This document shows, in pieces, positions 12,865 to 24,306 of a stretch of DNA of 64,000 nucleotides (the stretch's first letter is position 1; every line of letters starts with the position of its first letter). The notes under the pieces were generated by a model. That model had not been told where the DNA came from and ran no database searches. It was given only the letters and a program-made list of their open reading frames with translations. Origin of the DNA: Climacium dendroides (Eukaryota; Streptophyta; Bryopsida; Hypnales; Climaciaceae); assembly GCA_950106755.1 (NCBI GenBank), contig OX467086.1:20478001-20542000 (forward strand), read 5' to 3'. The position numbers were made by a program, and so were the translations under genes.

Positions 12865-13269
12865 GTCAATTGAAAAACAGGAATTGTATTCAAAGTAAAA
12901 ATTCAGACCTCATTTAAGCATAGTAGAAGATTTTTTTTGAAATACTTTGAACTAAAAAAAGTTGAAAAATTAAGCCATATTTCATCTCCAAAAATCCGTT
13001 TGAATTTTCAAGTCTCCAATCAAAAGTTATAGACAAATTTCAGAGAGGCGTTGGAAGGGAATTTTTTTGACAATTTCTAATGCTTCTCTGAAATTTGTCC
13101 ATAACTTTTGATTGAAGACTTGAAATGTCAAACAGATTTTTGGAGATGAGACATGGCGTAATTTACCACTTTTTCTTAGTTCAAAGTTTTTCAAAAAAAG
13201 TTACTCTACTATACCTAAATGTGGTTCAAAATTATGGTTTTAACACAATTCCTGCGTTTTCAAGTTGAC
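12865..13269. repeat. 405-bp foldback: long inverted repeat with 32-bp spacer
   Basis: The left arm 12865-13049 and right arm 13082-13269 are reverse complements along their whole length, with scattered mismatches. Shared blocks include 'ggaattgt', 'tttgaac', 'catctccaaaaat' and 'caatcaaaagttat'. A transcript would form a stem of about 185 bp. It looks like a foldback MITE. The arms have diverged by point changes, so it is not a recent event. Confidence 0.85.
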
Positions 13270-13401
13270 AATGAGTGGTCAACCAAGCTTCTCATCTTTA
13301 AGTTATCCCATGTGCTTTGAGTGGTCATGACAAACAATGAATTTCAGTATAAAAAGGATCTCTCAACTCTCCAATCTCACCAAGTGCCATTGGAGTGAAT
13401 C

Positions 13402-13546
13402 TATCATTACGTTGTCAAGTTTCTTGTCAGCCTAGTCATGGATTTAATTCAAACATTTGGTACAATTGTACATTTCTATCACTACATCATCAAGTTTCTT
13501 GTTGGTCTAGTCATGGATTTAGTTCAACATTTGATGCAATTATATA
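13402..13546. repeat. 75-bp tandem duplication
   Basis: The unit starting 'tatcattacgttgtcaagtt' at 13402 repeats from 13477 ('tatcactacatcatcaagtt') with several substitutions and a small deletion. It is non-coding. Confidence 0.8.
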
Positions 13547-14114
13547 GATGTAAATTATAATTTATTAGATTATACTAATCAGTTAATAAACAAAATGAAA
13601 TAAATATAAGTGAAAAAAAATTACTGCTAATTAGGAGGGTGATCAACAGTTTAACATTGACAATACTTTTTCAAACATTGATAACATTTAATAAGAGTTA
13701 CTCTAGTACAAATAACAATAACGCTATTGTCATGAATTTTTCGTGTACTTTAACGTAGATAAAATGCACAACAAAGATAATAGTTTTTTGTGCATAATTT
13801 GTGTCATTAATGCACCTGTGGTTATCGTACAGAGGTCACATAGTTAATACAGATGATAAAATAGTGTCACTTCTTTGCAGTAATCATGTACATTGTAACG
13901 ATGCGATAACTTACAAATTAATGTACGTACCCATGAAACAATAGAAACTGTATGGTAATTGCTAACAATTCGTTGGGCCTAAACTTTGAGATGCTGTGCA
14001 CTAATTGGCAACAGTTGTTGTGCGGTTCTTGGATGTACATGGTACATGGCCATTTTACTCTATGGGTCGGACCACACATAGCTAATCACTTAAATGACTG
14101 TCGAACAAATGATG

Positions 14115-14530
14115 AATGTGATGGAAATTTTTCCCATGTAGGAAGATAGAAATTATTGTGATTGCAAAATTTTCATAATTTTATTCGCAAAATTCAAAAT
14201 CTTAGGAATTTTGGGAGGCAAAAAGTGTTCCAAACTAGTATCTACAATTCCACTCATAGAAGAAACTACTTTCTAATGAGATGTATAAATTTCAAAATAA
14301 TATATGTAGTAACACTTAGCATTCAACAATTGTTCCTTGTACCCTCACATATTGTGCATGTCATTAAAACCAGCCTTCTAAACATGGTTAACAAAAAAAA
14401 ATTTGCCTTGTTGGAAATAGTAGTACACTATAAGTTAAGGACCCATCTCTAATTGGTAATGGGTGGTTTGACTTTAAGATTGATTTGCACCAAGGTCAAG
14501 GTTTGTGACTACTTGAATTTTTTGTCATAT
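14115..14530. repeat. Dispersed AT-rich repeat (partner at about 25.21-25.57 kb)
   Basis: This stretch and 25210-25570 share, in order, 'taggaagatag', 'ttttcataattttatt'-like blocks, 'gaattttggga', 'gttggaaatagta' and a final 'gacttg/gttgac' block. The small reading frames inside are not conserved as protein. Element type unknown. Confidence 0.6.
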
Positions 14531-14910
14531 AATTGGTAGATAAACAAGAGGTGTTCCAACCTTGGTTTAAACAAGGCCCATGGTCCAAGGAAAATTTAGT
14601 GAATGATAAGTCTACATAGCATCCTACATGGACAGCATGAAGATAATGGTGTCATGGTTTTGGGGTGAGAGATTCTTAACCACCAGGCCTAACAAATATC
14701 ACATGTGACCATGACAAAAATAAATTGAAAGCTTTAAAATATGATTATTTTAGTAATTATATTTTGGAAAAGGAAAGGGAAGGGAGGACAAAGTTGAATA
14801 AAAGAAGAATTCAAGTTAATATTAAGACGACGACATTAAGTCAACATGGCCCCCATTGCTTCCATGGCTCATTGTCACAATTTGGAAATTTTGGTTAAGT
14901 GGTCACTTTC

Positions 14911-15052
14911 TAGTTAATTTACACCAAGACCATTGCTAGGGACCTTGCTTTCATTTTTGATGGGCTCTCGCTTTATATTAGTCTCATTCAACAAAACAAG
15001 TTATTACTCATATAGAGTGGCTTTGAGGCTTAGCCTTGATGTAAACTAGCCC
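14911..15052. mobile_element. Small MITE, about 142 bp, with TTTACACCAAG-type ends
   Basis: The left end TAGTTAATTTACACCAAG and the right end GTAAACTAGCCC (with 'ccttgat' inside it) are inverted copies. A second element with matching ends and nearly the same length lies at 52793-52936. The shared tip and size across two loci support a MITE family; the target duplication is not clear. Confidence 0.55.
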
Positions 15053-15238
15053 TCAATACCAAGTCCTACAAGATAACATTTTTAGGACATTAGAGTTCAT
15101 TTGGGTATCAAAGAGTTGAATAAAAAATACGGTTATCTTTTGGCTACTATAGAAAAAACTCTTGATTGAAATTCCAACAATTGTCTTATATATAGTATGA
15201 AAAGAATAACATTAAATCTAGGACACTCTAATAGTTAA

Positions 15239-16193
15239 ACCCTAAGAGTAGCATTTCATGGTTTAAAAACATCATTGCCTATAAAGTATTATAATATAGA
15301 AATCTCAATTGTAAAATCTTATAGTGTAAGTTAGGTGTTGTAGATGATGTGAATCAAATTTGGAGTCATTTGGCCACACAAATTGCAAGATTATAATGTT
15401 TTAGCATTAACAAAGGATACTAAAGTTTTCCTAGCAATACACTAGAGGTGAAATTTGTTTTCTAAACCTACTCAAATGAAAATAAATTTAACTATAAAGT
15501 TCTTTAAAGCCAACATACAAACACATTGGTGAAAGAAAACATCATTCAAATGACTCACAATGTCTTCAAGATGGCTTTGAAATGTCAAAAAATAATAATA
15601 ATAAGTTGAAAAAAAAATCTCATATTGAACCTCCTTCTAGTGAAATGCTTCTCAGACACTTGTAAGTTCTTGGATTGATATGAAATTTAAGCATACAAAC
15701 TAGACTAATATGCGCAACTTTCTTTAAATTTTTATTGGTAACAAACATCATATGAAGAAGAAATAGGCCACAGAAGTTCACCGTAATCAAAAAAAGTTTT
15801 TATTTTGAACCACGTTTTGAATTTCAAATGGCTCCCAATCATTCAAAGCAATTTGTATTGACATGAAAACTTTACCACAACAATTAAACTTCAAGGGAAA
15901 TCTTATTCAAGAAATTTTATTGGAAAAAAGAATCCTAGATGAAGGAGATACAAGCCCTTGAAGTTGCAACTAGCACAATGCAATGTGATGAACACAAATT
16001 GAACATATGAACTTCAAATGGCTCTTTAAAAATTAGTACGTCTAGGATTTATTTGATATTTTTACCATACAAATTGGAAGAGAGAACATAGATTCTCTAA
16101 TAAATTTTATTAAATTCAGATATTGGATGCAAAAGTTACAACAATTCAAATTGCACTTCCAAACTATGTAGGGACACTTGGGGCACTTAGGGG
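15239..16193. mobile_element. TTAA-type element, family A, old copy
   Basis: The body matches the copies at 57814-58786 (same orientation) and 59072-60026 (inverted), for example 'tgttgtagatg', 'ggtgaaattt' and 'cctactcaaatgaaaa'. The ends read TTAA/ACCCTAAGAG and GCACTTAGGGG/TTAG, a degraded form of the CCCCTAAA tip with a TTAA target. Non-coding. Confidence 0.65.
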
Positions 16194-16197
16194 TTAG

Positions 16198-18959
16198 TAC
16201 AATAGAGATGGTTGGGAGGTGCCTTAGTAGGGCCACAAAATACAAGGTATCTTTTTAGTATAAAATGTCAAAGAATGTGACCAATTTATAGCCTTGAAAT
16301 AGCAATTATTTTAGAAAAATATTGAGTTCATTTTAGATGACTTAGATTACCACCATATATTCACATTTTTTTCATTTTGAGAGGGCCTAGTAATACCTAT
16401 AGGTTTTAGAAATGATCACTTAAAAAAGTCATTTGTTTTTTAGGTGTGGAAAGACAACATAGAAAGTAATAGGATTGATACTTCCTTGATATTCTAAAGG
16501 ATTATTTAGATTAGAAATTGTGGCCATAATAGGAGGGTTATAAATAAAATTTATTGGTGACTCTAATATGGGATAAGCCAGCATACACAAAATTTGATAC
16601 TTTTTCATTCCTTCTAAACCCTTAAAGTTCTTGCATGTTTAGAGGCTCAAAACTACTTCAAAATACTTATATCCAAAGCATGGCTAAAATCTTCATCTAT
16701 TTTTATTTTTTAACAAATCCACCATAAGATTTTAAAGTTAACTTGTTCCAGAGCATCCTTCCAAAATTAAAGAGTAAATATCTCCACCAATCACAAGTTT
16801 AGTGTGCCTAAATTTCAAAATGTAGGCTTTTTTGGCCCTTTCCAAAGGTGAAATTTTGTCTTTCAACGTTTTTAGAAAAAAAGCTCCATATTTATCATAA
16901 TTTGTGCAATTTAGTCAATATGTTGGAAAATGAGTTGAAAATATATGTAAAACAATCAAACCAAAAAAATATTTCTCCTTCATCTTTTAGAAAAATTATA
17001 AAGTAGATGGTGGTATCAAATTAAAAAAATCCTAAAATGCTAATAACTTTTATAAAGAATTGAGAATTGTTCATTCCAATAGTGAAAATGTTCTAGTAAA
17101 CAATTTTTGTTTCTTTGCTTTTGTTTTTATTTGAAAATTTTCAAAATTGAATGCAATAGACAACTTTATATGTTTTTTCTACCTTCATTGCTCACAAAAT
17201 AAAACTCCTCATAACTTTCATCTCATTATTTGGAATTGAATGGTTCAATAGTTTTTGAGTAGGTATTAATCTATACAATCTATTAAAATTAATTATCTTT
17301 TAAAAATATATTTTTAGCTACTCATTTTGACATTGAAATATTTTTTAAACTTTAAACTTTTACAATATTTATCAAAATGGCATGAAACAAAGATTCATAT
17401 AAAGATTAGAATGATTAGTATCCATTCTAAATATTTCATGCAAAAATTATGAAGTACACAAAGTCTACTAAAGTTCTCAAGAAAAATTAAAGTGGACTCT
17501 TTAATCCATTAGGAGTTAATTGCAACTAGCTTCTAAAAAGACCTAAACTATTAAATCTTATTGGATCTTTAACAAGTACTTAGAGAATTTCATAATTTAC
17601 ATTTTATGCACATTATTATTTTTTGACTTCCAATAAGATCCAACAAACACTTAAAGAATTTTATAATATAAACCATAACTAGATGTTATATTAGACAATT
17701 TTAGATTCAATTACTTTAGTATTGCTCAAAAGAAAAAATATAAATATATATTAAATGACAAAATCAAGATGTAATAATAAAAAAATCAAAATTGAAAATA
17801 AACTACAAATTGAATTACCATTTTTTGAAAACAACATCCCAAATAAACTATAAAAAAAAGCTAATATAACTTTAACTTAATTTACTGACATAGACACATC
17901 AATAACAAAGTTAACCCTTAAAGCACGTTTATGTCTGGGCTTGGTCAATCTTCACTAGATAACTACATTAAAACATAGTTTTCAAAAATTTAATATTTTT
18001 CACATATGTTCAAAACTTAATATCATTTTCTCATAATTAAGAACTTCAAATTGAATTTTATATGATTTTAGAAAGAAATTTTCAAATAAAAATCATAATA
18101 ATTACAAAAAGCTTTAAATAGTATGTACTTATTAAGAAAAATGGAAATATTAGTGGCAAACATCATGGTATAATTTATGTACTCCTTGATATTACACCAA
18201 GAGAAATTCAATAAAAATAAAGTTCAAAAGTGGTTTGTTTTGAGCTTTCACGATGCTATCTTAGAATTGTCACAAAAATTACAATTTTAACAATTTTGAA
18301 AAAAATTCAAATGAAGTAAAACAAATTACTAGAGCTACATTTTCTTAATTAAAAATTCTAAAAATTTCAATCAAGAACTATGTGAAAATTTAAGTTTTGA
18401 CTTTGAAAATGTCCAAGGGGCTTGCATTGTCTTTTTGAGGGTTATTTATACATACAAAAATTGATTGATGTTGAGGTCTAATTGTCACCCTTTTCTAAAA
18501 TTAACTTTTGTATACTCTTGCCTAAAATATGCTCTTCTATTCTTGAAAAAATAGGGTTATTTTTGGATACACCTAATCTTAGCACTTAGATAATTTATAG
18601 TTTATATATTAGAACTTCAAATATTCTTAGTTCATTTATAGTTCATTCATTCACAAAGTATGTAAAGTGGGTACCTCCAAATTGCCACTTTTTGCTTTTG
18701 TGTCTAGAATTACTATTATAAGATTGGTCAAATTTTCATATTTTTGTATTGGCACTTGAAATGAAGTTTTAACACACCAAAAAATGTGGCATTTGGATAT
18801 CATACGCAAAAGTTATGAAGGAACAAAGTTTGGTCGTAAAACATTTCTTCCCGTAGGAAAATGTAATGGAACTTGGTTACTTGGCACATCCTATCAAAGT
18901 TTTTGCCTGTCAGGCTGTAAAGATCAATCGCTATCTAATCTCATTATTTGAAAAACTAA
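16198..18959. other. AT-rich intergenic DNA, no gene seen
   Basis: About 2.8 kb with many A/T runs and no coding signal. Short blocks resemble parts of the TTAA elements (for example 'cataactttcatctcattat' near 17209), so it is probably old transposon debris. Confidence 0.5.
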
Positions 18960-18965
18960 ATTTTT

Positions 18966-19058
18966 TTTACCATGGACTCTATCTCTTAGTTCAATGTATT
19001 GTTTCCCTTGTTAATAAAAATTGTCCACTTGTTTCAAAATAAAATAAAATAAAACAAA
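18966..19058 (+). repeat. Retroposon-like 3' tail ending in an AAAAT run
   Basis: Contains 'atgtattgtttccctt', 'gttaataaaaattgt' and a terminal (AAAAT)n run. Almost the same tail, 'gatgtattgtttccctt' with 'attaatggaaattgtac' and an A-rich end, occurs at 30170-30226. Two unlinked copies of one 3' end, each finishing in A-rich sequence, fit a non-LTR retrotransposon. No reverse transcriptase frame is readable upstream of either. Confidence 0.4.
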
Positions 19059-19080
19059 TCAATTTTTTCCACGCAGTCCA

Positions 19081-19618
19081 TATAATCCACCCATTAAGAT
19101 AGGCTATTTGTTTATTAAATATAATCCATCCATTAAGATAGGCTATTTGTTTATTTTGTTTATTACGTGGAGATCTCCTAGTCCATCCATGTGTTTTCTA
19201 GTCACATTCTTAGTACCATGGGAAAGCTCTCAATGAAGAGGGGTGGAGATCTCCTAGTCCATCCATGTGTTTTCCAGTCACATTCTTAGTACCATGGGAA
19301 AGCTCTCAATGAAGAGGGGTGCACAAGTTTATTTTGTTTTGTGGTGGTGGTGCACGAGGTTGTTTTGTTTTGTGGTGGTGGTGCACGAGTTTGTTTTGTT
19401 TTGTAGTGGTGGTGCACGAGTTTGTTTTGTGGTGGTCCGACTCATGGTATGAAAATTATTGATCCATGAAAATTATTGATTTATAAAGTTTTTAGAAATC
19501 AAATAATTAAAAAATTACTTTTGGTTTTATTTCAATTGTAGCAATGGCATAGGGTTGTAGCAATGGCATAGGGCACAGTAGTTGATTTTGAAGATATACG
19601 CATTTTGAAGATATACGC
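19081..19618. repeat. Cluster of consecutive short tandem duplications
   Basis: In 540 bases nearly everything is present twice or more. Units are 39 bp (19081 and 19120), 76 bp (19168 and 19244), 31 bp times about 3.7 (19321-19437), 17 bp (19449 and 19466), 19 bp (19536 and 19555) and 17 bp (19585 and 19602). The units are unrelated to one another. The 76-bp pair differs at one base within the compared block. The 61-aa frame over the 31-bp units is a by-product of the repeat. Confidence 0.9.
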
Positions 19619-19990
19619 AGCCGTCGCAGCATGAAGACGGTGATTTAGGGTAAGTGGCACATTTAGGGTGCCGAGCTTATAACAGTATTGAGTACAGTTC
19701 CCTTATGTCACTTTTACATTCAACACAGAATTCCATATTATCATTCACATTCTGGGCATCTGCTGTGATCATTGGGTACGCAATCAATTCCCGGGGCTCC
19801 TCATCCACATTGGATGACAATCATCTTTACATGAACACCTAGAGAAGTAGTTGCACTTGATGAACGAAGAGCATTCATGAGGAACCTGAGAATCATCATA
19901 CAGTACTGCCTGCACTACCAACGTCCTCAGGCATACGTACAGCATTGGGTCAGTCCAGGACTCATGGCCCTGTTGCCCCTGCACTCACAT

Positions 19991-20293
19991 CATTTTGGTG
20001 TGTACGTTTCTGGCTCCCAGTGATGATACTCCCTCTGTTTCTGAAAAAGACCCATGCTTCCTTAGTAAAACACAAGGAAACACGCAGAAACAGAGGGAGT
20101 GGCTGCTTCCCTGGCAATGACAATGTGAAATGGCCACCTTTCCAAAACAATTGGACGTTGAAGAGCAGCTTCATGCATCTCAGAAATCTGTGGGTCCAAG
20201 GCCGGGATGACGAGACAAATTTCAGGAGAGTCGCAGGCTGATGACCCGTTATTCGTAAGTGGTACAACTTCTGAAGAAAATTCCACTCGCAGC
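19991..20293 (-). pseudogene. Coding-like exon of unknown family, interrupted by a MITE
   Basis: On the minus strand an acceptor-like CTCTTTAG precedes an open frame containing LVIPALDPQISEMHEAALQR and VLERWPFHIVIAREA. It has balanced codon use unlike the surrounding DNA. It stops inside the 71-bp MITE at 20029-20099. Beyond the MITE a frame with TGSQKRTHQND leads to a GTGAGT donor-like site at 19990. Removing the MITE plus one target copy (73 bp, which is 1 modulo 3) puts both halves in one frame. I do not recognise the protein. It lies downstream of CYP40 on the same strand, so it could be a fragment of another gene or a 3' UTR segment of CYP40. Confidence 0.4.
20029..20099. mobile_element. 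71-bp Stowaway-like MITE
   Basis: Perfect inverted ends CTCCCTCTGTTTCTG (20029-20043) and its complement (20085-20099). The left flank is TA and the right flank is TG (expected TA). Stowaway MITEs of the Tc1/mariner group in plants start CTCCCTCCGT and duplicate TA, so the family match is good. At 71 bp it is unusually short. Confidence 0.75.
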
Positions 20294-20299
20294 TAAAGA

Positions 20300-20886
20300 G
20301 CATGCAATTAGATAAAACGCATCATTCATATTCTACAGGGTCAGATGAAAGAAAATCATGTGGGACCTTTGATTGCATAGTAAAAGATGCAGCTTACATA
20401 TGTCGAAATTCCAAGGGAATTTCAAAGGTGCCAAAACCCTAACTTGCAACCCTCAAACATCCGAATACGAAATGTCTCATATGTAAGTAGAGTCCGTGGC
20501 TTCACACTTCGTGTAAGTCATTTTCATCTGCATCCCTGCAATTCAAAAACATGACTACGATCACTCAACAAATAGTAGCAACCAAAACCCAGAAGCTTTT
20601 CCATCCAGTGATGCTTTAGTCATAAAAAGTGTGCACACATAAGGACACCTCCACACTCCAACTGAAATAACTCAATGTTCTTCGTGATGCATACTAAGCA
20701 TCTTGTTGATACTCGAGTAAAACTTACATAGTGTATTATTCGTCTAATTATACTAATTCAGAGCATTTGTCTGAGCCGCTAGAGATTCATATAAATCTTA
20801 ACAATTCAACTACAACAGATACAGTAGACAAAACTATCTCAGCACTTACAAGGAGACATATATCACCTGCCAAAATTGAAGTCTTG
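20300..20886 (-). other. Probable CYP40 3' untranslated and downstream region
   Basis: Follows the CYP40 stop at 20887-20889. On the minus strand there is a donor-like CTTGTAAGTGC near 20850 and an acceptor-like GAATTGCAG near 20538. The 3' UTR could therefore be spliced; this is inference only. No conserved frame is seen. Confidence 0.3.
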
Positions 20887-23800
20887 CTATTTGAACATTC
20901 GCGCATAGGACTTCTTCTCTCTGTCGTTCCGCTCATTGATCTGAAACCATGAAATAACATTAGAAAAAGAAATATTTAAAAAAAAAACATTCCACTGAAC
21001 GTAGATACCTCAATCGTCACCAGAGATAAGCCCACTGGCTTGAGCATAAATATCCGACCCTGGCCAGTCTAAAAAGTATGTAATCAGACAAACCGTCTAC
21101 GAGAATTGCAATTATTCTATATTAAGCCGGCCAGAAATTAAGAGAATCACCTTTTTCCTAACAGCTGCAAGCTCTTTCTTAATTCCAGCTGCAAAAATAT
21201 AGATCAGAAACCATCAGCAAGTATTTCGACACCTGTAAACAAAGAAGATTATTCTGAATGCTAAAAAGCTCCAGAATCACCAAACCCAACAGACACCATT
21301 AAGAAGAGCATTTCCCAAGAGTACATCCACGCACACTCGCGACAGTTTACACATCTCAAAACCTATAAATGGGAGAAGGATAAGTTATCGAAGTCAGAGA
21401 TTCTGTCCCCCGAAGATGTTAAAACACCGTGATTAAGAGTAAGGGATTCACTTACAGTCGTTTGGTTCAATGTTTGAGGCTTTAGTGAAGCTCATCAGTG
21501 CTGAATCGATGTCACTCATCGCTAAATGAGCCTGCAATACAGACAAAATTGAAAGCTGCTTCAAGAAATGCAAATTCTTCACCATAATAATATGACTGAT
21601 CTGATTTCTATTGGAATGGTAATGCTGAAGGCCAACGACTCCCAGGAATTCTAAATGAAGCCCACGACTTCTAGATAATGCTTTTCCACAGAGAGGAACT
21701 GACCTGGCCTTGACGGAAAAGTGCTTTGACATTATCAACTCCGGTTTGCATGGCATATTCACAGTCAGTTAATGCACCTTGAGGATCTTCAAGTTTCAAC
21801 TTGCAAGCCTGTCACCAGAACCATAAACCAAATCAAGAACCGCAAAAACATAGCCTAAAACTTGGTTGTGTAAACAAACGATTACTACTTCTTGCCGTCA
21901 CACCATTTGCAGCTTTAAAAAGCCGTCGGTCTACTCAATTTTGGAAATAACATCGTCAATTAGTTTAAATGAAAGGTCTGAAGGTATTCTCACAGCACTA
22001 TTGGTCAATATCAGTGACTTCATCTTGCGTAGCGAATTGCTTCTTGCTGCAAAAAACCGCAGACATTATAGTGTCAGCCAGGAGACTAAAACCAAGACAC
22101 CTGTCCCCCAAAAGGACTTCCAATACGAAACTTAAGAAATGCCATCTCTGCAAAAACTCAGCAACTTACTTTCATCGATCTCCTCTTTCTCCCAGCATAC
22201 ATCCAGGTACCGCAAAGCCTTTCTATACTTTCTTAGTGCGGTCTTGTAATCTCCTTTCTGTTTGGAAAAATGAACACAAAATTACCAATGCTTCAAGGAC
22301 ACCCACAAAAACACTATCTCCAACAGCAAAGAAAATGGTCAGAGGATGGAACTGAAGACGCTACTCAGGCAATAATAAAGACGTGATAACCAGATTCATA
22401 TTAGAAGAATGAAGTTCTGTAATCACCTTAAAATACTCATTGCCATAGACGCGGGCAGAATCAACTGCTACCTCCCAATAAGCTGCATCAGCTGGCTGCG
22501 TGTCCAAGTCTGAGGGCCAATCCGGATATTTATCCCCATCTTGTGTGAATCCTGAAATGGACATCGTCAGTCACTGCAAATTTCTATAGAACTTATAGTT
22601 ACAGGAATATAAAAAGAACCTCGCTTCCGAAAAAGCACGACCACCTCGGCTGTAAGAGATTCAACAGGAAGTCCAGCGCGTACTAGCTGAAAACACGCGA
22701 ACGGAACAATTTATAACCAGAATGGAGAGTATTCAAGAAACACAAGCGCATACCCACGACGCCATCATCAGCGCCTTCCGGCAGCTCGCCGCAGTCCTCG
22801 ATGCGCACATCAAGTAGGGGTAGATTGGATGCACTGTCGACTGGCTGGTGCTCAATGGAGCGCACGACTCCCATACCCTTCAATATCCTACCGAACACAA
22901 CATGCTTCCCATCAAGGTGCGGAGTTCGATTAGTTGTAATGAAAAACTGGGATCCATTAGTATTTGGCCCAGCGTTCGCCATGGATAGCATACCCTTCCG
23001 TTCATGCTTCATTTGGAAATTCTCGTCCTCAAAATTCTTCCCGTAGATGGACTCACCACCAGTCCCATTGCTGTTCTCGAAATCTCCGCCTTGGATCATG
23101 AAGCCTTTTATAACTCTATGAAAAATAGTGCCCTGTTGCAAGGAGAGCATCCAGTATTTAATACAGGATAAAAAAATGGTCAGTAAACAGGAATGAGCAA
23201 CCAGACGGGTGCATCCATAGTGAATCACACACTTCTAAAGCCTGCATACAATGGAAGACTTTTAACCATCCACGACAGCATTTCCTAGTCGAGCACAGAA
23301 AATCCACCAAAGCATGTCTGCCTAATTCATCGGTGACAAGAATGACCATTCCAATTCTAAGACCCTTAAGACAAGACTTTGACAATCTTACACAGACCAG
23401 CTTAATAAGAAGACTAACACCTATCACAACGTCATCACCTGACGATAGGGACCAACCTCCTTACAGTCACCTTACATCCAGTGACACCTATTCCCTCGCT
23501 TTTGTACCGACACTTGAGAGGTAATGTAAGTTCTCTCAAAGACAACCAGAAATTTTCAATAGTTCCTACACAGGGTTCGCGGCGACAAGAAAACGGGAAG
23601 ATCCAGCATTAGTGCCAGCATTTTCCGCAGAATAAGTGACGGCGTAATAATCATCAAACCACCACCCCGCGTCGAAACGAACGAGGCCATCTCTAATTAA
23701 TTTCCATTTTCAGGGCTCCAGCTACACAAGATTCACAACAACGGAAGCACTATAATCCAATGAGCATTGACAACCATTGAAGCCGCCGACACAAGATCCA

Positions 23801-24061
23801 TGCATGCGATGAACAAAACAGGAGCTGGAAAAATTGCTGCCATACTTTAAAATGCAGCGGCCGTCCGGTGACTTGCCCAATGCCTTTCTCGCCCGTGCAA
23901 AGCGCGCGAAAATTCTCGGCGGTTCTAGGCACAACGTCCGCAAAAAGTTCGACCACAATCCGGCCTTCCATATCACCGCCTATACTGACGTCAAAGAAAA
24001 CCTTCGGGTTGTTCTTCGACTCCATGGCTGCTGCTGCTGCTGCTGCGTCGGCACTACCCAT
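20887..24061 (-). CDS. CYP40: Cyclophilin 40 (peptidyl-prolyl isomerase with TPR domain), 9 exons, 377 aa
   Basis: Co-chaperone that binds HSP90 through its TPR domain. The Arabidopsis orthologue SQUINT acts in AGO1 loading and phase change. Minus-strand exons: 24061-23846, 23132-22754, 22551-22427, 22257-22170, 22046-21994, 21808-21704, 21531-21456, 21188-21151, 20940-20887. All introns are GT-AG, phases agree, and the total is 1134 nt. The cyclophilin domain spans about residues 20-190. Active-site residues read R78 (FHRVIKGF), F83, Q86, the FFITT block at 135 and H149. H144 stands where cyclophilin A has the cyclosporin-contact Trp, as is usual for CYP40. TPR units span about 230-355. Clamp residues for the HSP90 tail are visible in GNEYFK, TNSA and KALFRQGQ. 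The C-terminus YARMFK fits the family. The extra N-terminal 12 residues carry an Ala run encoded by (GCA)n. Initiation at M13 (24025) would give the usual family start. The known Arabidopsis protein is about 361 aa. Confidence 0.94.
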
Positions 24062-24288
24062 GGCTTCTAAACCAAGATCGACTCACACCACCTCCAACGC
24101 AACAAACCAAAACTACTCCCTCCAGCTCTTGAAAAATTAATCACTCCTCCACGACCACAACACCCAAAAACGACAAAGAAAATGAGAAAACTACACTGCT
24201 TCTCCCTCAAAGGCTTCCCTCCTACTCCAATTCCAAACACGGAAATGAAACGAACCGCTTCCACTTCACAATACTCCACAAACTAGGG

Positions 24289-24306
24289 TTCTGGAATCTT
24301 CTAGAA
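24289..24306 (-). promoter_or_regulatory. Perfect heat-shock element upstream of CYP40
   Basis: On the minus strand the site reads TTCTAGAAGATTCCAGAA, four alternating nTTCn/nGAAn units without mismatch, 228 bp upstream of the CYP40 ATG. Heat-shock factor trimers bind such arrays, and CYP40 is an HSP90 partner, so heat induction is a reasonable inference. The site is close to palindromic and could also serve a plus-strand transcript. Confidence 0.75.

Noticed and set aside
19267..19452. 61-aa frame rich in Phe, Val and Trp
   Set aside because: It is generated by the 31-bp tandem repeat and is not a gene.
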